Positions 42,949 through 54,293 of a stretch of 64,000 nucleotides of DNA are shown one piece after another. Position 1 is the stretch's first letter; every line of letters begins with the position of its first letter. The DNA comes from Chondrus crispus (taxonomy: Eukaryota > Rhodophyta > Florideophyceae > Gigartinales > Gigartinaceae). Location: positions 1 through 64,000 of the forward strand of contig NW_005179310.1 of assembly GCF_000350225.1 (NCBI RefSeq), given 5' to 3'. Below the pieces are notes generated by a model, which did not search any database, was not told the origin of the DNA, and was given only the letters and a program-made list of their open reading frames with translations. Both the position numbers and the translations under genes were made by a program.

Positions 42949-43549
42949 AATGTTGCAACCTGGCCCTTAGTCTACCATGGCATGCGATTCCCTGTGTCCC
43001 GGTCATCCGAAACTCGCTCTTGTGGTACTGATGTGTCGTTGATTGCCTGCCAACAAATGAGACGTGAATGCTTGTAGGAAAGTAAAGCGCTCTTGTACGG
43101 TGTTTCAGCTGCCGGCCGCTCTCAGTTGCACAGCGATAATGAAGTATAGCCCATCTAATTTGTAAATTTTGAAGACCGAAACATGAGCTTTCGCCAGAAA
43201 CTTTCAAACTTGTTGCTCTCTCGTGAAGCTCCCTACTTTCGACATGGTGATCGTTACCGTGTACAACACGGCACATGAGCTGATATTAATAGGATCCAGC
43301 AGAGGGGGAGGGATGTCCAAATCTCCAAAAAACGTGACCCTGTCTCGTGAGACGACTTTTCGTCACAATCGTACAGAGCTATTCATAGCACCTCTGCCCT
43401 TGAAGTTCATACTTAAGGCATAACGACCTTGCGCAGAGCAGCTTCTTGAAACCATCGTTACAGTTCCTGTCGACCATGACCACCATCATTTCGCATTACC
43501 CCTCCAGGATCCCTGAACGGCCACAGGCATGGCAGCGTGCTGCGTCAAA

Positions 43550-44336
43550 TCAAATATGCTGTTCTGGATGACGTTGGGTCCGTCGATGTTTGAGATTCTT
43601 TAGGACGAAATCTTTCACGAGTTCGAAACTGAACAGATCATTGCTGGATTGAGACAGCTTCGAAGAATTGTCAGCCCAACCCTCTGTTCCAGATTTATCC
43701 CCCAAACGCTCCCCCTGAGGACGGCGTGAGTCGAAATCTATGATGACCGCCGTATTGTCTCTAGTAATCATGACGTTGCTAACGTTAAGTTCATTGTGAC
43801 ACAATCCAAGACAGTGAAGGTGTAAAATTCCCGTTCGCATTTCTTCAAGCCATTGCAAAGCAACCCGTCTTTCAACCGGAGATTTCATTCTATCCGTTAA
43901 CGTATGCTGGTATATCTGCCCACACAGTGCAACAACCCGGTTGCTCTCATCCATTTCACATCCCAAATACTGCGCCACATTGGGATGCTGATTACGACTG
44001 AGAACCTCGCCGATGCGAGCTTCCTATAAAACAAGCCGAGCCAGGTCATTTTCCATCCCAGGTTCATAGCGCAGAAGCGAACGTTTCTTTCTGTAGCATA
44101 TGGCTGGAACGCATCGTAGCACCGTCAACCAGTCCTCAACGTGCGGGTACACATCATCAATCGGAATGGTCACGCCACTCACTCTACAGAGATCGAGGGT
44201 TCCATTGGAGTAAACTGGCTTGTCTATACGCCCCTTAAACAGATCACTTCCGTCTCTGTAAACGACAACCAAAAAAAGTAACAGCACTGTCCCCATCCGC
44301 TACCCACGCTTCCCCTTCCTCCAAAATTTCTATCAT
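43550..44336 (-). pseudogene. Degenerate protein kinase-like gene, right copy
   Basis: Inverted copy of 25096-25882: the same start (ATG 44336), same frameshift at the A/T7 run near 44275, same TAG (44024-44026) and the same HNE and DFDS residues. Differences are conservative until the last dozen codons (KHRRTQRHPEQHI against KPGQTQRDPEQRI). Sharing every lesion with the left copy means the gene died before duplication. Confidence 0.7.
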
Positions 44337-44630
44337 GACTCTTTGAGTGTCCGTACAGGCAGAAGGGCTCGATAGGGATGGAGCTTCAATTCGGGCAACC
44401 CGTACTCAACATGTCTGACTAATTGAAGGTGAGCACTTGGTTTAGTGGAAGTGCTGGTCGATGATATCGTAACACACAGCTCTGAAATCCAGATCACCTA
44501 ATTAGCTCTGTGCGTACGACTGCTCAATCTGGTTTTTCGAGCGACATGTGGGGCATTAAAAATAAGTGAAAGTCTGCCCACTTTAATTTCATTTTCATTT
44601 TTTTGGTTTGCGCAAAATTTGGTCCCAGTA

Positions 44631-46456
44631 GGCCTTTTCGACAAATACGTGCATACTGTAGAGATAATGATCGAATCACTATGAATCCTTGCCATCACGA
44701 AACAAACCCTTTCTTTGTGTAAAGACTGAGATGTTGCGCAAAAGAGTACCCGTTATCATATATCATATCGAAATGCAGATATTCAATTTTTTTACTGAAC
44801 CCCTCCCTTTTGCGTATGGCAGCAACAACCGCAATCAAGATACCTACTGTACTCAATTCACATAGCAATTACACACCTATCCAGCAAACACTCACCGGCA
44901 CCCTGCTCAATTGCCTTCCGTTTCACAGTTCCTCTCTTCAATATACCAAGATCCCCCAACCGTTCACGGGCTTGCGTTACTTCTGCCAATGATGCTTTCC
45001 CAGAGAATATTGACGTAAACAATGCCTTGAGGCTACTCGCCGACGCCGCCGTTGAGCGCGAGGCAATCATTGATGAATATGACATCGACGCCCTAAAAGA
45101 AGACTCAGACGAGGAATGTGCCTCCAGCTCCCCTGTGTTTGATAAAATTTACAACACAGGAGGTTCTGAGACAGTTATCCAAATGACAATTTTTGATGTA
45201 AATGAATTTGGTGAACTGTGGCTTCTGCTACAAGATTATGTTACAAAGTCTTGGAACATCGGTCGAGGACGGAAGTCAAAATTTAGTGGCAAAGATGTGT
45301 TTATGTTCGTGCTAACAGCACTCAAGCACGGCGGACAGTGGGACTACCTAGGAAGGCTCTTCGGAGTAAGCAGTCCTACATTCGAGCGCACCATTATGAA
45401 ATTTATCGACGTCGTTAACGAGGAATTTTATGAAGCTCTGGTTCTAAATCTGGCCGAATCCTGGACTATGAAGAGGACGATTGAAAGGCAGCAAACGTTC
45501 AAGATGTTTAAATTTTGCCGCTATGCCACTGACGTCACTTTTAAGCGTATAGGCCAAGTGGAACTATGGAGGAAGGTAAAAGGTATTTCAGCTGTAAACA
45601 TAAGCTTTATGGTTACAAGGTGGAGGTATCGGTTCTGCCAAACGGTCAAGCAATTGTATGTTCCGATCATGGTCCAGGATCAGTGGCAGACATTGGTATT
45701 GTGAGAAAGATGGAGAAGTTTCATACCGACGCTATGAGCAAGAAAGACGGAGAACTGGACATTGCTGATGTTGGAATTCTGTGTGACAAGTATGATAATA
45801 GCTTGGGTCTACTGGCTGACAAAGGCTAGCAAGGATCAGGTGAATTGTTACGGTCCGTTATTCCGAGATGCAAGCCAATTAATGGACACTTGTCGATACA
45901 TGATGAGGCGCAAAACAAGAAGATTTCTTCAGATCGTAATATTGTGGAGAATTTTTTCGGGAGACTGTGCACAAATTGGAATATCCTATCAAGCAAGTAC
46001 AGGTGGGCAGAAAAGAGCTATGATAAAATTTTTAGGATGTGTATCAGTCTTACAAATCTTCATAAAAAGTGGCATCCGCTGCGGGCTGCTGATTTGGACC
46101 GTCATAACCAGATCAAAAGCCGACAGTATGCGATCGGGGAGGAGATTTTCATGAAAAGGAGGCGTATGCAGGAGAAATATCGTGCGAAGCGCCGCTGCCG
46201 TCTTGGTCTGGAGCTGTATGCTCTTGATAGGGACAGCGATCGTTATGATTCCGTGCTACAGTAGGATATGAGTATTCGTGCAGTATTACTGTAATCAACA
46301 AGTACAAAAGGGGTACACACCCTCTCATAACAAGTGCTGAATAAATTCCAAATTTCTTCATATATGTGTAGGAATCTGCCGTTTTCGGTAATGACTGAGT
46401 CTTTGTGCTTTTTATCAGTCTTTGCCCACGAAGGTCGCATTTGCCGAGAATATCTA
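44631..46456 (+). mobile_element. PIF/Harbinger-type DNA transposon, TSD GTA
   Basis: The left arm shows the empty site: the sequence equivalent to GGTCCCAGTATACACT is unbroken there, while here it is GGTCCCAGTA, the insert, then GTATACACTT. The 1,826-bp insert is flanked by a 3-bp duplication GTA (44628-44630, 46457-46459; AGTA is possible because of a shared A). Its ends GGCCTTTTCGACAAATACG and, on the other strand, AGATATTCTCGGCAAATGCG form an imperfect terminal inverted repeat over about 15 bases. A 3-bp duplication and the DDE transposase inside fit the PIF/Harbinger superfamily. No second (Myb-like) gene is seen. Confidence 0.85.
44995..46264 (+). pseudogene. Harbinger-like DDE transposase (DDE_Tnp_4 type), broken
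   Basis: The plus-strand frame from about 44995 (NNALRLLADAAVEREAIIDE) includes FGVSSPTFERTIMKFIDVV (DNA-binding region) and the first acidic motif CRYATDVTF. A shift near 45565 leads to YFSCKHKLYGYKVEVSVLPN and ADIGIVRKM, then LLADKG with TAG (45827) where the family has Tyr in DKGYQG, the second Asp motif. The same frame continues to DRNIVENFFGRL (third acidic residue) and a basic C-terminus, ending at 46264. The DDE triad order and the HKLYGYK signature identify the HARBI1/IS5-like family. One frameshift and one nonsense codon inactivate it. An upstream frame (44810-44992) may belong to a first exon. Confidence 0.85.
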
Positions 46457-46491
46457 GTATACACTTAACGGGCCCACAATGACCGGGGTGG

Positions 46492-47861
46492 ATGGGCTTG
46501 TTGCACCCCCTACACATGCGACCGAGGGCTACTCTTATGGGTGCCTTCCGTCCTGGGTCTCGGTTCCCGAATTCTTTAAACCCTCTTCACTGTCTCCACT
46601 CCGTCCTGCCTATGCGTCCTGTCAGGCGAGAAATAACGAAAATAAAGCGGCCACGCAGCGAGAAGCATCGGAAGACCGAGCTAAAAAATTACCCCAGCGC
46701 TTCGGTCACTCACTTGGCGGAGAAACTTCGTCAAAATGGTACCAACAATTCCCGTCGTGAGCCCAACGCTTTTCCGGATAGGACGACAGGCATGCGACAA
46801 CAAACTGAAGCAAATCAGATGGAAGTTGCACCTCTCATCCTCCCTGGTTCCGTCCCTAATATAGTCCAGAGGGTGCGAGCTAGGATGGAACAGCATCCCG
46901 TGGCCAAGGGCGCTTTCATGCATGACCAGCGTATCGATTCATCCAACCATGGAAAGAATATCAGCGAAGAATTCATGCGGCATGTGAGAGAGAAGTCCTT
47001 CGTGCACATGAAGATAAGGAAGAACCGAGACTGTGGCACGGGAATGCGCGTTTTTGGGAAAACGTCTGTGTCTTTGCGGTCAGGCTTCTCGCTCAAGGAA
47101 AAGCGCGAACCATTTTTGAGGCCATGAGACGGTATCCCTCATCAAATCTGATGTGTACCGACGTAAAATTAATGTTTGGGAAGGACAAGCGTATTGGTGA
47201 TGAGGCGTTCAAAGTGCCCGCGGGCTGTAACAAAATTTCTCTTTTCAATCATTACAGGCGTCATTTAAACTCCTGCAGCCACTGGTTTGAGAAGAAAACC
47301 CACGGCCGTTTACAAGAAATGACAGTACACATGATCGCTGTTTCTGAATATGTCTTGCGTTGTGCGTATCACTGCCATGAGTCTTTCCATACTGCAGGTG
47401 ATATGTCTAATCGGTTTCTTTGACTGGTTTTAACAAATATTGTCGACGAAGAGCAAACTGAAACCAGTCTTCTAAGGCTTGGTTCTTCGAATATCCAAAA
47501 ACACATGTCGGATAAATCGGCGAAGACATGTTTGGAACAATCTTTGCGCAATGCTCACAATGCCATTGTTGAAGGGACCAGTGCTGCTGGACGAGTGTAC
47601 GGCTGCAAGGTAACGAGGTCTAAAGGAAAACATCTGCTTGGATCGCCTTACATGCGGCCAGTTTTGCACAAAGTAATGGATGAACTTGTCGCTGATTTAT
47701 CAGCAACCATTCGAGAAGTCCTCGGAAACAGTGTTGACCTCGATCAATTTGAACTGGAGATGACGAGACTTTTGCGGAAAACAGATACCATCTTCCGGGA
47801 GATTAAATCCATGTTTCACAAGAAAGGTAGGGGTGATAGGGACATGGAGTCACACAAATGA
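46492..47861 (+). pseudogene. Unknown gene X, right copy
   Basis: Right-arm partner of 23404-24769. The better coding frame runs AYRFIQPWKEYQRRIHAACE, REVLRAHEDKEEPRLWHGNA, RFWENVCVFAVRLLAQGKAR, FEAMRRYPSSNLMCTDVKLM, then the stretch conserved with the left copy, and a TGA at 47421 where the left copy has CGA. It continues to a stop at 47859-47861. A TGA near 46922 is shared by both copies. No known domain recognised. A small conserved C-x2-C..H..HC motif (MCRGCNKPIHPGHCGPVKC) lies on the opposite strand at about 46517-46460 and in the left arm, and may belong to a neighbouring exon. Confidence 0.55.
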
Positions 47862-47985
47862 AACGAAATTCATTTTGAACTTTACAAGTACCGCCCACGC
47901 CAGCGCTGTGAAATTTCTACTTGAGCGTTACGCTGAAGAATCTGCGTGATCTTTCAACGATAGTCATCAAGGTCTTTCGGACGGG

Positions 47986-49698
47986 AATGTGAAGTGTCTC
48001 GCTCACTATAATAGGCAAAGGCTCGTCACCGCAGGCAGCCAACGCGTCATCTTGCCCTTGAGACTTCCGCTATGTGATCGCAGGGAGTGACCACAATATA
48101 CACATTGGCATATGTATATTGTAGTTACTCGAGCCAATGACGAAGACGCTACCTTCGTCATCTGCGTGACGTCCTTGAGCGGATTTTTGGAGAGGGATGC
48201 GCAAAGAGACGGTGAGGTAATATTCCACCGTGTTCCTGCAAATACGTCTAAAAATGACGATTCATGTCACACGTGAAAAGGCTGGTGTATCAAGTTGCGA
48301 GGAAGTGGCGAGCCTGGGATGGATCATTGTCTCCAAGAAGGTGAAAAATTTTACCCCGCCCGCGTTACAAACTCCTTCATTCACTAGGCCCCCCACCCTT
48401 TCGCTCCTCGGCCGCTCCGGCTCCCCTGCCATAGCGCACGCCGACCGGTGAGCCAGTAGCCCCCGTCCATGAAACACGCTTGCTCATTTTCCTTCACCTT
48501 TCCCTTTACACCCACAGCAGGGCCTCCTCCCCACTCCTGACGTCCTTTTTCTTTCGGAATACCCCATATTCCGCCACCCGCCTCTCAACCATCGCACCCA
48601 CCCAAGCCACCCCGCCCATTCTATCCCACTTGCACGTCACAAATTATATCCACAAGCAGTGACGCAGGCCTTATTGAGACATTGACAGTCGCAATATCGA
48701 TACACTCGTTCAAGAAGCATTCTCCAAACGTGGTGACTATGCAAGATTATTTTGTCTGAAGATTTGCAGGTCGAGGATCACATGCCCATGAGAAGGCGGT
48801 GCGCTGTTTTGTCCAAAGCATGGCAGGGTATTCCATTGTGCAGTACTTACTGAATAGGGTTTGAATATCAAAGACCGGCATAACGACAATCTGATGATTG
48901 ACTCCGTATCGATTTTGGCGTCCTCTTATCAAATTCACCGGGTGGGAGCATGGAATTTGAGAAATCATCCTTTAAGTTCACGACTGAGATGGTCAAAATC
49001 TGGTGCATGAAAGTTTAAGAAACTATATGTACAAGGTTAAGCTACTTCTAATTTTAAAGGTACCTTAGATGACGATCTCACACCGAAAACGTACGTCCCC
49101 TTACTGGATCGAAAGAACAAGGTCGAGAGCTTTCCTGATGGACACAATGTGCTGTTGGTATCTTCGGCAACTTCACTATCAACAAAGCTGATCATGAGAC
49201 ACTACAAGAGCCTGCGGGATGAACCGACCGGTTCAGATCTAATTGTATTGTAATCAATGCTCTCCTTTCTTTCTTCTACAGTTGCATGGTTTGGCAAGAA
49301 AAGGGGCTAAATTGGGTGCGGCGCGGTGGGTCGTGGAGATGTATGGCATCCACGGCAGTATCCTATACTCCAGCTTTATCATAACATAAAAATCTGGGAA
49401 TAAAATTCGCATAATTTTATGTTACGATAAGCCGCCCTGGCCCGCCCGTGCGTGCCAAGATAGGCATATCATAGGGCCATTGGCCATCAAGTGGCGAAAG
49501 CCATTTCGTCCAATAAGAACGCTCCGGGCCGCCGCCATCCATACTTGGATGGCGGGCATTGGGTGACGCAGGTAGTCGGACCAAAGGTGAGAGTTTTGTA
49601 TGCGCACCATTGTAGATTTAACTATTAATCAGTAATCTACACTCGACGGCGGCGCCGTATCGCGCCCAACAGTCTCAGACTGGATGACAGAAAGTTGT
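47986..49698. other. Gene fragments in otherwise unassigned sequence
   Basis: Two fragments stand out. At 48255-48350 (plus) REKAGVSSCEEVASLGW, IIVSKKVKNF repeats part of the host frame at 39727. At 49043-49252 (plus) a 64-codon protein-like segment (VESFPDGHNVLLVSSATSLS, IMRHYKSLRDEPTGSDLIVL) ends in TAA and could be a last exon of an unknown gene. A short inverted repeat ATAACATAAAA..TTTTATGTTA lies at 49379-49427. The TSD-like GTTGT before element B is at 49694-49698. Confidence 0.4.
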
Positions 49699-50371
49699 TG
49701 TAGCATAACCTCTTGCCCTGGGGCTTTATTTTAGATTAGATCAACTCAGAATCGGATCGGGTACTGTAGGGCTCGATGCTCTACAGTACCACCACGTGTA
49801 CCCCCAAGTACAGGGGGCGCAGGTGTACACGTGTACGCGCGGGACCGAAGATCGCACGCACACGTGTACTGTCAGCCCCGATGGCTGACAGTATTACAGT
49901 GTCAACCGACCGCTACAGTACGTCGCTACAGTACATTGGTACTGTACTATTATGATATGTTCTTATGTACATTCAATATGGAGCGGACCGGCGGCGGGGA
50001 AAGGGGACAAGGACGGACTTGTCGACGACCGACCGCCGAGTTCCGACTCCCCGCTTATTCTAACCGCGCGCCTTCGCCTTCGCGCGCGTTAGACGACACC
50101 GAGCGGCGGTAGAGGACGCGCGACGCACGCCCATGAGCCGGATCCACCTCCGCCCGTCGGTACTGGATCGTTACCCAGTACCGCACTTGGGCGTCGAGGC
50201 GTCGATCCGCTCGCGCGTGCGCGCGTCCTCCCCGATCCCGCTCTACCACGCTACCCGGGCCCGTGCTCCGGTTCCGTAGCGGGTGTCCGTCTTCCCTTGT
50301 CTTCTCCCGCTCGCGAGTCTCCGCAAGAACTGAGTGTACACCCCTCTCCGTTGGGGCGTGTTTATACTACA
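49699..50371 (+). repeat. 5' LTR of element B
   Basis: 673 bp, from TGTAGCATAACC to TTTATACTACA. Contains the same palindromic blocks as the A LTRs in the opposite window orientation (CTGTCAGCC..GGCTGACAG, GTACACGTG, GTACTGTA). Followed by G and the same putative primer-binding site TGGTCTCCCGACC (50373-50385). Confidence 0.92.
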
Positions 50372-50451
50372 GTGGTCTCCCGACCTAGAAGACCCTGGAG
50401 TCCGATCTCCGAGAAGACTTCCGCTTCCCTCCGCGAACCGATCGCGTCGAG

Positions 50452-53023
50452 ATGAGCGAAGAGCTCGACCTCTCGATCCGCTCCGAAGCGGCGGATCTGA
50501 GTCCGGCCGCTGTGCAGTCCCCATCCGCCCCGTCGGGCGACGGCGACGCAGGTCCTCTTGACCGCGAACCGTCGCTCGGATCCTCCGACGAAAGAGCGAC
50601 GGCGATGCTCGAACGCATAGCCGAATACATCGAGGAAGTCCGTACTTCCCTTCGGATCGATGTATCGGACCATGTATACACTCGATGTATGTCCCAACTC
50701 GGCTCCCTGCGTGAAGGGAGGTTCGATAGAGTGACGCAGTCCTTAGAGAATCTCCGAGCACTGATCGACGAGTTACACTCGCGGATAGTGCTCGTCGAAG
50801 ACTCCCGTTTCGCCTCGCCCGGACCGTCTGGGCAAGGTCGCCCTGAGAGGCTGACCTCGGTGAGACGACCCCAGGACCGAACCTCTCCGTCCGCAGAGCA
50901 ATTGGGTGCGTTCGTGCACCTCTCGGCTGAGATCAACGCCACTCGTCGGCGTGCTCGTGACATGGAACGTACCATGGCCGAAGGGCTACCCGGTGCCCCT
51001 TCGAGAGGGCCCGGTGCTACCGTACCTCCGAGCGCCGCCGCCCCCGAAGGTTGGCGTCCGACTGGTGCCGCTACCAGTCGGACTGCAGAAGGAAGCCGTC
51101 CTCCGATAAACGCGAACTTCGCGTCTGACACCCAAGCCTTACCACCTATCGCCGGAAGTAGGCGGCAAGTGGACCCCGTATCGTACGCGGACGGACAGGA
51201 CCGTGGAGGAGCCGCCCGCGGATCCGGAGAACCGATGTTCTCCGTCGATCGCCGCTGGGGCGGCTACCCGCCGGCGAGTTACGCCGAGCATCCAGGTCCG
51301 GTAGTTGTCCGTACGCTACCGGCTGCCTCCTTCAGCACGCTGGGTCCCGCTGAACCCGGGCTCGAGCCGGTACATACGATGATCGAAGAGGTCAGCGCCG
51401 TTGCTGAATATCGTATGTACTGCTTGGATAACACCTCGAGGCTCGCTACCTCGGGTGAGGCGGGACGGATCGCGAAGTACGTCCAACGCTGTCGTGGGAT
51501 CCGTCCCACGATGCGCAGCTTCGACGGTACCGATTAGATCCAGCTGCTGCCGTTCTTGATGGATATCCGAATCACCTTCAACTCGCAACACCTGACCGAA
51601 GGTGTTGCGGTACGAATCCTCGCGCACTTCCTCGAGCGCGACGTGGAGCGCCTGTATACGAGTTATACGATGCGTGGCCTCCGCGCCGGCCAGCTCCATG
51701 ACGAAGTGGGCTGGCCCGGGCTCGTGAATTAATTCTTGAAACGCTACTTCACGGACGACGTGTTAGGTGAAGCGTACGACGCTGTCGCTACGACGCGACA
51801 GCAATCGCATGAGACGGAAAGCACGTTTGCTGACCGACTGGAGACTGCGGCGTTCCGATGCACGGCAGTCTTCTCCGAACAGTCCCTCGCGCACTACTTC
51901 GTGCGGGGACTTGCACCGGCAACCCATGCCGCAGTATCCGAAACTGTGCAAAGGCTGCCAGGCAGTCAGAAGACCGATCTTCCGACCATCCGCCGTATCG
52001 CCACGGCGGAAGGTACAACGTACCGCGCTCGGCGCGGTTTACTTCTGCCGGATTCGAAACCGGCAGGGAGGGCTGGCAGGACTACGAAGTTCGCCGCAAC
52101 AAGTTCGCCCGCCTCTACCCTCCATGTCGGGGAGGATGAGTGGCAGGCCGACCCTGTCCTCATTACGCAAGGAACAGGGCCAGTAGGGGGTCGACCCCCC
52201 TTCACCGATGTCGACCGGGACGACATCGAGTTACGCGACCGCGTTCGCGGCCACTCCAAGAGTGGCAAGGGGTACGGACCCCCGGGTCGCAGAGCTCGAC
52301 ATATCGAACCGAGATGCAGGAGGCGAAGCGCCTCGCGTGTCCCTCCTCACCGATGAGAAGGCGCGACACGCGGCGACCTTCGCCTCAACGGACGGCAGCG
52401 CGTACCGATGCTGGCTATGCCGTACGCACGGGCATGCCATATACGCGTACCCGTTCCTGTCGCTGGAACAACGAATGTTCACGGCGTACAGGAACTACCG
52501 CTACCAGATGGAGACGCGCCCAGGTGCGCGTAATCTCCTCCGGCAAGCGGCGGGCGAGGGCCGTCCCGCGCGTCAAGGTTTCCCGAACCGATCGGGTGGG
52601 GGCGCACGCTTCGCCCCCCGTGGAGGCGGGTACCGTCGTAACGAAGTCGATCGTCGGGATCGACCCGCCTACCGGCAGGCGGACACAAGGTACCCCCGAC
52701 AAGGAGAAAGAGGAGACCGAGACCGTTCTCGGTTACCCCAACAGGTACAAAATGCGATAATGTACCTGCAAGACTGGGTAGAGGATCCGTACCCTCTACT
52801 CACGGAGGGTCACGAAGGAGAGGCGACTCGCTTCATCCCCCATATCCTGCCACGACCGGACGCCACAAGTCAAGGCCCGGAAGTACCCGAATACTTCGCC
52901 AAGGCCGCCGAGCTGCAGTGGGGGAATCGTCCCGACCCACGCGGCCGGCTACCCGAAGAAGACCTGGCCCTCGATAGCCAGGAGGTTAGCTCCGATAGCA
53001 CGGGTTGTTCGAAAAAAGGGTAA
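50452..53023 (+). pseudogene. gag: Element B gag
   Basis: ATG 50452 opens MSEELDLSIRSEAADLS. The frame matches A gag throughout but has TAG at 51535 (A: CCG), TAA at 51730 (A: CAG) and a shift near 52200, after which the nucleocapsid part continues from about 52208 to 53023. The zinc knuckle reads CWLCRTHGHAIYAY: the last Cys of CX2CX4HX4C has become Tyr. It still covers the C-terminal 85 codons that A loses to its TGA, ending CSKKG. Confidence 0.88.
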
Positions 53024-53479
53024 AGACGGTTACGTACACGAGGTCGCGTGAGCCGCCTTGTCCCCACGAACTAGACCCGACCCCGCGTGCTCGCCAAGGA
53101 CACGGGGGGTATTGTCCGATAATACATCCCTCGCTACCTGAGGCGAGCACGGGAGCTCCTGTAATGCCGACACAGGAGGGAGCACACGTCGAGGCCTCCG
53201 AAGGCCGGACGTTAGGGGAACAAGACACCGGGACAGTCGATGTCCCGGTGAGGCGTAACGATGGGGACTGGGGCAACGACGACCGAAAAGATTCTGTCGA
53301 CTCCCGGACTCCCGCGAGCCCAATGTCGCCGGAGAAGGTCCGTGTCGTACGGACTCGAATAATCCGAGGGGCGTCACTGATCCGCGGACGCCCCAAGGAA
53401 GGGGGAGAAGGACACGCAAGCGGGGCCAGCACCGAAATCGAAGGCCCCGGCGGAACGACCTCACCGATAGGGCCGCCCT

Positions 53480-54293
53480 GAAAGTTGTCGACGGCGTCAT
53501 TTGCCTTCCGACGTCGAAGATTTACAATGTCCTCGGCTCGATAGCCACAGAGGGAAATGCATTTAAACCCCGCACGATCGCGGTTGATACGTGCTCGGGG
53601 TATAACCTGGTGAGGAAGGCCGACCTTCCTCCCGATTGGACGCGTTACGTCGTGCACGACGCACCTCTGCCACGATTAGCAGGCCCGAATAGCAACACCT
53701 TCAAGCTTTCGGCCGTCGTCCGCCTGGCCGTGCGGTTGAGGAACACGGTGGTCCGAATTCCGTTCGTAGTCGCGGAGCAGCTCTCCATGCCGGTCCTCCT
53801 CCGCACGGCCTTCATCGATACGCACATGCGATGTATCGACATCGAAGCTCAACGGATGGAGCTGCGCCAAGGCGGCTCTGTTGCCATCGTCGACGGAAAA
53901 GTTGAGCCGACTCCCCGTACCAGGCGTAGCGGACGCCAGACGATACGGCCTGATGTACGATAGGAGGCCCCGCAGGAGATCCGAATCGCCCGCTGGGTCA
54001 CCATTCCCGCAAGGTCGCGAGCCCGAGTGCGCGTCACCACCGCGGGGAGGGGCCTCGTATTCATGGAGCCGAACCCGTCATTTCAACACCGACATGGAGT
54101 GAGGCTGATGAACGGCGTCGTCGAGGTACTGCCGAATCAGACCTTCGACGTCCTCGTCGCGAACTTTTCGTGACAGGAAAGGCGGCTTCGGAACCACACC
54201 GTCGTGGGGTATGCGAGGCGCAACCCCCTTGCCATCCCGACGCCATAACGTCGCATCGCCGAGGGGGTCGCACGCGCGCTACACCTGACCGAC
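53480..54293 (+). pseudogene. Element B protease region
   Basis: AVDTCSGYNLVRKADLPPDW gives the same unusual DTCSG active-site sequence as A, then RIPFVVAEQLSMPVLLRTAF, where the usual LLG has become LLR. The linker carries three stops (about 53961, 54171 and 54247) relative to A. Frame 53610-53963 is the longest intact piece. Confidence 0.7.

Larger units (their letters stand above)
43028..47985 (-). repeat. Right arm of the large inverted duplication
   Basis: Reverse complement of 23265-26400 with a 1,826-bp insertion at 44631-46456. Without it the arm is about 3.13 kb, the same as the left arm. Substitutions are scattered; differences between arms give the direction of some mutations (CGA in the left, TGA in the right at 47421). 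Confidence 0.85.
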
